DNA of 64,000 nucleotides from Hypomesus transpacificus. Taxonomy: Eukaryota > Chordata > Actinopteri > Osmeriformes > Osmeridae. Below are positions 55,064-64,000 of this stretch, piece by piece. The notes under the pieces are model-generated. The model saw nothing but the letters and a program-made list of their open reading frames with translations, did not search any database and was not told the DNA's origin. A program made the position numbers and the translations under genes. Each line of letters starts with the position of its first letter. Position 1 is the first letter of the stretch. The stretch is taken from NCBI RefSeq assembly GCF_021917145.1, contig NC_061078.1, positions 10,832,604-10,896,603 on the forward strand. The letters are read 5' to 3'.

Positions 55064-56186
55064 TACTACATCAACACAGGCATACCAAATTAAACGATTA
55101 TGGGAGCACTACAGATGAAGTACTAGTACTGTTATAGACAGACATATAATCACAATCTCAATGTCCACTCTGTGACAGCAATGCCAGCAGCTGAATCAGG
55201 GTTATCATGTTTTGTACTTTTTGTCCAGTTTCAAAACTATGTTGACATTTACAATTCCATAAGTCAGTCACTACAGTGAAGCTTTATTTCACGCTAGTTA
55301 AAGTAGGTTATTCATCAGGTTAGTGGGTAGCAATTAGGGCCACTAAATAAACACGGAAGTCAATGTCAATGAGAGTAGCGTCAGCTAACATTAACTTAAC
55401 TAGCTAGACAAAAAAAGACTATCTACGATAGCTTCAAAACCATAGAATGTTTCGCTTTAACACTCACAAATTATTTTTCCTTTAGCTAGCAAGTCAAATA
55501 TTAATGCTTGCCAAACTTATTGGCCAGTTCAGTAGCTTCACAAAAGTAAACACAGTTTGGTGCTAGAATAGCTTGCAAGAGCTAGCTACTTTGTAGTTAG
55601 GCTAGCTAGCAAGATACACTAGTTTCACTTGGTGCTATACTGTTGTATACCTGCTGTGTATATTGCTATGCTAACGCTTCTAAATCAGATACAGGTGTTA
55701 GCAAGCGTCACAGTTAACATATGTACGGCTAAAAAGTTAGCCTAGTAGTTACCCACCTTGCTGGCTAACTAATAGCTCAAATGTTCCTCACTCGTTCCGT
55801 TGCCAGAGATGCGTGTGGTAAAGCTAGTATGATCGAAGCTGAGTTGTCACAGTAGCATACAATTCCCATCAGTCCACACGCAACATAATTTATGTCATAT
55901 TTTTATACATACTACTGTCGGCACCACGGGGATTTCGGTTTGCCACCATCGAATGCTTATAGCCAATATGTAATACCCTTACTCGTAAATCACAGAGGCG
56001 AGGAAAACAGTTGTAACTTAATTTAAAGAATGACTACAAGTCCCAGCACTGCAGTGACACTTCATGTGCTTGAACCAACGTCATCGACTTGCGGCGGTAG
56101 AAGTGGCGGTGTTTTCGTTGTGTATGTGAATGACAGGCTCTGCAAGTCCAATTTTGAGTTAGTCACATACCCACACCTTAACTAAA
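55064..56186. promoter_or_regulatory. Head-to-head promoter region, cdkn2aip / tubgcp4
   Basis: 1.1 kb separates the two start codons. From 55390 to 55760 it is rich in TAGCTA/GCTAGC words like the crtc3 5' flank. The segment 55790-56130 next to tubgcp4 is less repetitive and more likely to hold the core promoters. No TATA box is clear on either side. Confidence 0.45.
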
Positions 56187-59100
56187 ATGATTCATGAACT
56201 CCTACTGGCGTTAAGTGGTTACCCTGGTACAATATTTTCGTGGAACAAACGAACAGGCTTACAGGTGATATAACGCTATCCAAAGAAATACCAAAAGTGT
56301 GCTTGGCTAGCTACAAACAGTATGTTTAGTACAGTAGCTAGTACAGTACTGTAACAGCTAGTCAAATTGGTAAGAGCCAAATTCAAACAGCGTGTGTTTA
56401 TATAAACGTCTGGCTCTTCTGTAGGTGTCTCAGGACCTGCCGTTCCTTCATCCTAGTGAAACCGGTGTCCTGAATCGCCTCTGCAAATTGGGATCTGATT
56501 ACATCCGATTTACAGAGTTCATAGAGCAACACACTGGTCATGTCCATCAACAGGTTAGACATCTGTTATGTGCGTTTGTATGTACAACTGTAACTACCTT
56601 AAAGATGACCAAGGCTAATGTGCATGGATTGCTCCCAATAGGAGCACCACTCCAACCAACCTAATCAGCCTGGGCTGAACGGGGTTTACCTGAGGGCCTT
56701 TTGCACGGGTCTGGAGTCTATGCTGCAGCCTTACAGACAGGCTTTGCTGGACCTTGAACAAGAGGTTAGGCGAAAATCACTTCTCATTTTAAAAGTGCGT
56801 GATAATGCATCAGTAATTCATTATATGTCTTTCTGTGTTCTTTTTTCAGTTTCTGGGTGATCCACACCTGACAACCTCTCATGTGAATTACATGCTCGAC
56901 CAGGTAAAATCATTCACTCAATAATTTACTGTTTGGTATGATTCCGACTATTAACATTAAAAGGAAGTTGGTAGTCACCCAATAATAGAAGATAATAACG
57001 TTGAATGTTGTTTTTACCTAGTTTCAGCTGCTGTTCCCCTCTGTGATGATAGTGGTGGAGACAATCAAATCCCAGAAGGTAAGTTTGATCTCAGGGCAGA
57101 GACAAGAACTCTCCTGACAGTGCACACTGGCAGAGCACAGGCAGAGTAACGGCTGAATTCATGAGGTCGTTTCCCAAATAGATCCATGGGTGTCAAATCC
57201 TGGAGACGGTCTACAAACACAGCTGTGGGGGGCTACCCCCTGTACGCACAGCTCTGGAGAAGTAAGTTAGTCATCTTAACACTCACTTAAAAAAAGGAGA
57301 CTTTGTCATGCATCCAAGTTTGTTTGAGCCATAGACGTCCATTGACGAGGCTGCGTCCTGCCGTGTTTTCCCCATGCAGGATCCTAGCTGTCTGTCACGG
57401 GGTGATGTACAAGCAGCTAGCTGCATGGATGCTGCATGGCCTGCTCCTGGACCAGAGTGAGGAGTTCTTTGTGAAGCAGGGCCCCAGCGCAGGAGGTGCT
57501 GCAGCTAACCAGGAGGAGGAGGACGAGGACCTGGGGATAGGAGGGCTGAGTGGCAAACAGCTCAGGGAATTACAGGACCTGGTAAGATGAGACAAGAGAT
57601 GACTTGGATAGATAACCGCTTCGCCCTGTTTATTCGGATCTGCTTTGTGTTGCTTAGGTCTTGTTTATCAGATCTGCTTTGTGTTGCTTAGGTCTTGTTT
57701 ATCAGATCTGCTTTGTGTTGCTTAGGTCTTGTTTATCAGATCTGCTTTGTGTTGCTTAGGTCTTGTTTATCAGATCTGCTTTGTGTTGCTTAGGTCTTGT
57801 TTATCAGATCTGCTTTGTGTTGCAGGTCGGGTTGATCTGACTGTTGGTTTTCTGTGTCACCTTGTAGAGGCTGATCGAGGAGGAGAACATGCTGGCTCCG
57901 TCACTGCAGCAGTTCTCACTGCGCGCCGAGATGCTGCCCTCCTACATTCCTGTCCGAGTAGCAGAGAAAATCCTTTTTGTTGGGGAGTCTGTCCAGATGT
58001 TTGAGAACGACAACCACAGCCCATCTCGAGCTCGTACGAGTCCTGGCTTCTATGTCTCAGAGCTCCACATGATACCGGCCCTGCTCTGACTTGGACTAAA
58101 TCCCCCTCGTGTGCTCCTCCTGTCCTCTGTCCAGGTTCTATCCTGAAGCACCAGGAGGACCTGTATGCTGCAGAGCTGCACAGACTGAAGCAGCAGCCCC
58201 TGTTCAGCCTGGTGGACTTTGAGAATCTAATAGACCGCATCCGTAGCACAGTGGCAGAGGTGGGCTTGATGGACAGGATCACCATCTCTTAGTATGATTG
58301 AACGAGAACTTAATTAAACACGTAAACGACAATAATATGATCCTATTAATCAGTGTATTGTGTACACACAGCATCTTTGGACTCTAATGGTGGAGGAATC
58401 TGACCTGCTGGGACAACTCAAGGTTTGTATGCAATAAATATGCATACAGCTGGCAATGTTTTGAATACGTTTTAATCATAAAAGCTTTTGTAAATGTAAA
58501 ATTCATACCTCTCGTATAATTTTATAGATCGTTAAGGACTTCTACTTGCTGGGGCGGGGCGAACTTTACCAGGTGTTTATAGACCACGCCCAGCACATGC
58601 TGAAGACCCCGCCTACTGCAGTCACTGAACATGGTACAGTCACACATCGTGATACACAGCTAGCTGCAGCGAGAAGGAACAGTGTCTTCTATTCTTCGCT
58701 TCGGTCTTTGATTTCTGTAGCTAGCTAAACCTGCTCGTGTTTTCTCTCTCTCCCTTCCACAGATGTAAACGTAGCCTTTCAGCAGGCGGCTCACAAGGTG
58801 CTGTTGGACGATGACAACCTCCTGCCTCTCCTCCATCTCACCGTCGACTCTCAGGGGAAAGACAAAGGTGCGTCAACACCCTCAGGTTTAACCCATGGTG
58901 GAAGGAAGAGAAGATGCTGCCAACATGCCGTCCTCTACCCAGTTAGCACTGGTCTGAGGGTAAGACTTGTTTTCTCTTCCCAGAGACCACAGGAACCAGA
59001 GAGGGAGCCACTCCTCCACAAGAGACCTCCCCGCGAGAGGTGCCCCCTACAGGCTGGGCTGCTCTGGGTCTGGCCTACAAGGTCCAGTGGCCCCTACACA

Positions 59101-60302
59101 TCCTCTTCACTCCAGCAGTACTAGAGAAGTGAGTCCCACACTTCTCATCAGTATCATCTCCCAGTTCAGAGTTGTCCGCTTGAAATTGTGCATTGAGAAC
59201 CTGAATGAGTTTACTTGAATACTTACAGGCGGAATGTCTGTGTCCAGGTATAACGTTGTGTTCAGGTACCTGCTGAGTGTGCGTCGGGTGCAGTCAGAGT
59301 TGCAGCACTGCTGGGCCCTGCAGATGCAGAGGAAACACCTCAAGTACAACCAGACCGACGCTGTTAAATCGAGATTACGTAACCACATGGCTTTCCTGGT
59401 TGACAACCTGCAGTACTACATGCAGGTGAACATGCTCATATTAAAACTTAAACAATCAAACCATTATTTCTTATAGGCTTTGTATCTCGTTGTACTGAAA
59501 GTGGTGGCAAAATAATTATATTTGCTGTCTAGTTTGTATGTTTATATGTGGTACATGTTGTGAGTGATTTTGGTGTCTCTACCAGGTGGATGTCCTGGAG
59601 TCTCAGTTCTCTCAGCTGCTGCAGCAGATCAACTCCACCAGAGACTTTGAGAGCATCCGATTGGCCCACGACCACTTCCTTAGCAACCTGCTTGCCCAGT
59701 CATTCATCCTGCTCAAACCGGTACACATTTGCGCGCATGCACAACTTTGAGTTGTACAGTATGTGACTTCAGGTATTGATTAGAGCCCTGTCTCAAACTG
59801 TTTTTCGGGCAGGTTTTCCACTGCTTGAATGAGATTCTGGAGCTGTGCCATAACTTCTGCTCATTGGTCAATCAGAATGTGGCTCCACTGGATGACCGGG
59901 GGACAGCTCAGCTAGACCATCTGGTCAAGGTGACTGACTGTATAGACACATGAAGCTTGGCTTCAGTCAAAGGCTGTGTATTCCACATTACAAACTTCAA
60001 ACTATGTCACGTATCCATAACACGTTTCCAGGGCTTTAGTCGGCAGTCGTTCCTGCTCTTCAAGATCCTGTCCAGTGTTAGAAACCACCAGATCAACTCT
60101 GACCTGGCCCAGCTGCTTCTGAGGCTGGACTACAACAAGTACTACACCCAGTCTGGTGGCACCCTGGGCAGGTGGGATCCCAATGTCAATACCTATCAAT
60201 GCTGTGTGAACACTAGACACAATACTTAGAGTCCTTCTTGGGCAACTCGACTGAGGACTCTTGAAAGTCTTATATTGCCTCTGTTACAGTTTTGGACTTT
60301 AA
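56187..60302 (+). CDS. tubgcp4: Gamma-tubulin complex component 4, complete
   Basis: GCP4 is a subunit of the gamma-tubulin ring complex, which nucleates microtubules at centrosomes. Eighteen coding exons: 56187-56264, 56425-56553, 56642-56764, 56850-56903, 57022-57078, 57182-57261, 57380-57581, 57868-58033, 58135-58259, 58372-58422, 58528-58633, 58763-58867, 58984-59128, 59248-59425, 59586-59720, 59813-59929, 60032-60171 and 60290-60302. They total 2,004 bp, 667 residues plus stop, the human length. The GRIP1 half opens MIHELLLALSGYPGTIFSWN and includes PSYIPVRVAEKILFVGESVQ. The GRIP2 half includes WPLHILFTPAVLEKYNVVFR, HMAFLVDNLQYYMQVDVLES and DFESIRLAHDHFLSNLL. The last exon encodes only FGL plus stop (human FGM). 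Its likely poly(A) signal ATTAAA is at 60471-60476, tail to tail with tp53bp1. Confidence 0.98.
57637..57830. repeat. 34-bp tandem repeat, about 5.6 copies, in tubgcp4 intron 7
   Basis: Copies begin at 57637, 57671, 57705, 57739, 57773 and 57807 with almost no divergence; the last is cut short. Each unit contains GATCTGCTTTGTGTTGCTTA followed by GGTC, an acceptor-like TTGCTTAG|G. The true exon 8 acceptor is at 57867. Confidence 0.95.
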
Positions 60303-60470
60303 GAGAATGAAGTACGGAGCACAAGCTACAGACCAAGCCTGGAGGCCCAGGCATCCTGACACCACTGGCCCTCTTACCGAGTCATTGTACATGTGTATTA
60401 TTTATCTTCATGCTATGTTACGAACATCCTTGATATTGTCAATGTTTAAATTTGGTATGAAATTGTACAT

Positions 60471-60547
60471 ATTAAAAGTGTGTGTATGCAGCTTTACATT
60501 GAGACAGTCACAAGTGTTTTTCACTGAAACAACTGGCACGGTTTAAT
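60471..60547. terminator. Convergent poly(A) signals of tubgcp4 and tp53bp1
   Basis: ATTAAA at 60471-60476 on the plus strand ends tubgcp4 about 170 bp after its stop. ATTAAA at 60547-60542 on the minus strand lies about 110 bp after the tp53bp1 stop. Cleavage downstream of each would make the two 3' ends abut or overlap. Both are the variant hexamer rather than AATAAA. Confidence 0.5.
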
Positions 60548-60658
60548 AATTTCGTAAAAACAAACAGGTTAAAACTATTTACAGTACAGGCATGCAAGTT
60601 GACTGATATAGAACATTAAACATGGTTGACTGTGTGGATGCTGGACGTGTGGAATGGA

Positions 60659-63600
60659 TTAGGACGAGGGCGTGTAGTCATGATGATATTGAGGGTTGCT
60701 ATGGTAACCCAAGTGCTCGCCACAGATGACACTGTGGATCAGCCACTCAGGAGACACTAACGGAAGATTCTGTGATGTCACATTCTCCAGGACCAATGGC
60801 GGGCAGGCACGGTCTGTGATGACCACATCAAACTTGCCCTCAGGAATGTCTGAAACATCACAGACACACGGGGTCAGCTAACCAAACACACACGTTGTGA
60901 TGCGGGTTTATCTTGCAGTATACGTCACTGAATATAAGTTAACCATCCATGGCAATGACTCAATAATTGCCCCTATTCAGGCTTATAACAGAGCACTGGA
61001 CTTTGACGTCATTCGTCATTATTAATTGTAACATGGATGCATACCTGAGCTGTCCTTGTCTGACTGGTACTGTCTCACAGAGGCAGCTCCCATCAGGCTC
61101 AGCAGCTGAGCCCACAGCTCCACAGGCTCCTCAAACACCAGCAGGACCCGCAGGGTCTTGAACGGGCTGCTGCGGGGATGCCTGATCCAAAACATGGGAG
61201 AAAAGAAATATACCCTCACCAAAATGATTCCAAACATCTAGAAGCATCCTTTACATCCCAAAGCAAACCTTCTAACACAGAGTATGTAGCCTCAAGGAGC
61301 TGGGACGGTGGGACCAATCAGCCTTCCTCACCATTCCACTATGGAGTTGTCAGGCCCCATGCCTGCAGGTAGCAGGTAGTTCCTGTAGTTGAGCAGCTTG
61401 TTGTCCTTGCAGCAGTCTCTCACCCACATGTGGGACACACACGGCACCCCGCTGGCCACACACTGCAAGTACTTCCTGGTGCGGCAGTGCTGGTCAGCAA
61501 CCAGCAGGCTCTGATAGGCTGCTTTGCACTATGGGGAAGGAGTCACAGAGGTAAGGGGGGGGGCGAGGGGCAGCTGGATCTCTATATTTAGGCATCTCAG
61601 CCGCAGCTAAATCGGTTGATATTCCCAGGTGTAACTCGAGGCGACACTGCTGGGTGAGGCTGGATGTGGTGTGCCAGTGCTCTCACCTGTTCCTCATTGA
61701 AGTCCAGGAGGATGAAGCCTCCACCAGCCAGCAGCTGGGTCTCAGTGTAGCCTTTGTTGTATGGAGCTGTTTGAACACACTCTAAAGAAGAGGAAAACAT
61801 GAACCTTACTGTCATAGCATCAGAACATACACCTTATGGACCAGATTCCCAGACAGGGATTAAGCCTCCTCCTAAAGTAAGAGAAAGATTATATTAAGAT
61901 CTCCATTGAAACCCCTTTTAGTCTAGAACAAGGCTTAATCCATGTCTGGGAAACTGGGCCTAAATGTGACACATTTATGTTAATCCTTAGTCAACAAATG
62001 TGTATCATTCTACATAGGGTCATCTCCGACTCACCCTCCTCGCTGACAAGCTGGTTGGTGAGGCGGTCTGTCTCAGATGATGCGGTCAGCATGAAGGCGA
62101 AGCCCATGAAGAGGGTGGGGCTCTGGGGCAGCGGGCCGTGGGTCCCCTCCAGGTCCTCTGGTTCGCGAGGGAGGTCTGTCCCACTACCAGAGGTGTTACA
62201 CACACCCGGTCGCTGGCCTGGGCAGACACACACACACACACACACACACAAGGGCAGATGGATGAAGAAAGAGTTCAAAAGGGCATTGAGATACCATGAC
62301 TCATGATTCCCATCACCACTGAACAACTGTAACGGAGGAGAGTAAGTCGAGACACAACTAAGTTTAGGAACCTGTGAGAAAGATGAGACACCTTAAGCTC
62401 CCTGTGCTCAAATGAATGGCCCAACACCAAGGCAGCTGAGAGCTTATTACCATAGTTACCAACTCAGCCTCACACAGGGAGAGCGCGGGCAGCAGGAGGT
62501 GATGGACGAGTCAGGGATGTCACACATGTTTTAATGGGACGTTGTACAAACTCATACACTGTTACAATTTTATTAGTGACTTCTTGTCATGCCACATAGA
62601 TTAGTTTCATATAAAAGTGTCATATAAAATGTCATAATGTAATCAATAAAAGTGACATTCAAGAAAAGGTTTAGGTAAAATACATTTTAAAATCATACTT
62701 TTCAGCAATTCATAGTAAACACATTAAAATGACTTGATTAACATGCATAAAATAACATTCTTATCCATAGTGGTGGAAACGTTCTGATCCACGCAGTGTG
62801 GTTGGACCGGGCTAGCCTGGGGACGGTCCAGCCAGCTGTCTCTGGGTTAGGTTAAGGAGGGGACAAACAGGTCTTCATACCCCCTCTGGCTCCTCCTCCT
62901 CTGGCCCCTCCCCCTCTGCGGCCTCTCTTTGCGGGGGTCCTCTCCTCCTCAGAGCCAATCAGCTTCCTCTTCCCAGAGGGCCCGGGGGTCCGGGGGCTGG
63001 CGCTGGCGCTCCGGCTGGGGGTTCCCTGGTCTCCAGTGTTGCCCCTGCGCCTCCTCTTGCCCTCCACCAGGTTGTCTGTGGAGAACAGCAGTGTGGGCCC
63101 GTCACATGATGGAACCATGGATCATTCACCATTAGTTTGACGGCTATTACTTTTTGTATTTACTTTCATGCTTTACCTCAGTTATTACACTTTTTTTTTT
63201 TTATCCACACTTTACTGAGGATCCCTTAGGTCTTATACGTGGTCTGGGATGCCCAAGCCCTAACCTGCCCCCCTGTCCACCAGAGCATAGGAGTCTTACC
63301 CAGGCTGATGTCGGAGGCCTTGGCTAGGGGTGCGGAGGGTTCGTAGGGGCCCAGGCCGTACTGCTCCCTCAGGCTGTTGCCTTGCTCCAGGGACAGGATC
63401 ACAGCACTCCTGCTGTGCCACTGCCTCTTGCCCTCACTCTCCACGCTGTAGTAAAACTCCTTACCCTCTGTCTTATGACCCTTCACCAGACCTACACACA
63501 CACACACAACAATAAGAACATGTTTACCAGGCAAGGAAAGGCAACATAATGACATCAATGCCTTGTAAATGTTCTAGAACATTTCTAGTCCGTATCCTCT

Positions 63601-64000
63601 CCTTCGCTCACCTATGCTGAAGTACTCATCTTCCAGCAAGGCTGTGACCTCCGTTTCCACGGGGATGGGGTCACAGAGCAGGATGTCCTTGCCCGACACC
63701 TCGCACTCGTAGCTGTCGTCAAACAGCAGACGGAAGCGGCCCTCCCCGTAGTCCTTGGTGATGCGGCCCGAGTAGAAGTATCCATTGGAGGACCACTTGG
63801 CCACCACCCGCAGCCCCACGAAGCTGCTCCCCACCTGGGAGCCCTCCTCTGGGGAGGAGCTGAGGGAGGTGGAGAAGCTGGCCCCCTCGGGCTGGACAGG
63901 GCTGTCCGGGACCCGCGGAACACCCCGGCGGGTGTAGGGATCATCCTCAGGGGAGGACAAGGACTGGCCTCGGGATCCTCCACGCTGGGCCGCAGCAGTG
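60659..64000 (-). CDS. tp53bp1: TP53-binding protein 1, C-terminal part (tandem Tudor and BRCT domains)
   Basis: 53BP1 is a chromatin adaptor at DNA double-strand breaks that favours end joining. Eight coding exons are visible: 63612-64000 (open at the edge), 63300-63491, 62881-63075, 62035-62217, 61687-61781, 61332-61528, 61045-61181 and 60659-60849. The tandem Tudor module starts SFVGLRVVAKWSSNGYFYSG and keeps LLFDDSYEC, with the aromatic cage and the aspartate (human D1521) that read H4K20me2. Then come LVEGKRRRRGN (ubiquitin-dependent recruitment motif with nuclear H2AK15ub in human) and the localisation signal GKRKLIGSEEERTPAKRGRR. The BRCT pair includes GYTETQLLAGGGFILLDFNE, VASGVPCVSHMWVRDCC and SPEWLIHSVICGEHLGY. 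The stop is TAA (60661-60659). The N-terminal two-thirds of the protein lie beyond the right edge. Confidence 0.96.
62218..62880 (-). other. tp53bp1: tp53bp1 intron, no further feature seen
   Basis: A 663-bp intron with a CA repeat at 62225-62250 next to the following exon's acceptor. No other recognisable feature. Confidence 0.7.

Overview
The window is nuclear DNA from a ray-finned fish (teleost). Its genes are split by GT-AG introns and their products match vertebrate families over whole lengths. The non-coding DNA is rich in GA/CA microsatellites and fish-type transposon remnants. The species cannot be told from the sequence.

Seven protein genes can be assembled exon by exon with consistent splice phases. 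From left to right: (1) the first four coding exons of a CREB-regulated transcription coactivator, crtc3, minus strand, 892-7581, running off the left edge; (2) complete iqgap1, minus strand, 37 coding exons, 11798-36795, 1653 residues; (3) two CART neuropeptide precursor genes in tandem on the plus strand, a divergent copy at 37643-38693 and a canonical copy at 49466-50110; (4) a compact cdkn2aip, minus strand, 53648-55063; (5) complete tubgcp4, plus strand, 18 coding exons, 56187-60302, 667 residues; (6) the 3' part of tp53bp1, minus strand, 60659 to the right edge, coding for the tandem Tudor and BRCT domains. The IQGAP1-CRTC3 pair and the TUBGCP4/TP53BP1 tail-to-tail pair are both human chromosome 15q neighbourhoods, so the window is a rearranged piece of a 15q-like ancestral region with CART genes set between the two blocks.

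Gene arrangement: iqgap1 and the divergent CART gene are head to head (848 bp between start codons), cdkn2aip and tubgcp4 are head to head (1.1 kb), and tubgcp4 and tp53bp1 converge with their likely poly(A) signals about 65 bp apart. The genes do not form one pathway: CRTC3 is a cAMP-responsive coactivator, IQGAP1 a cytoskeletal scaffold, CART a secreted peptide, CDKN2AIP a p53/ARF and XRN2 partner, GCP4 a microtubule nucleation subunit and 53BP1 a DNA break adaptor.

Main points for a second look: a U12-type AT-AC intron between crtc3 coding exons 3 and 4; a CART paralogue that lost about eight residues and one dibasic site before the cystine domain; a nested foldback element (9333-10101) and a hAT-like MITE, both lying between two near-identical 32-bp direct repeats; two minimal Tc1-like palindromes; clustered CA tracts just after iqgap1 5' splice sites; a glycine/arginine run next to the 53BP1 nuclear localisation signal; and a CDKN2AIP lacking the long serine-rich middle.
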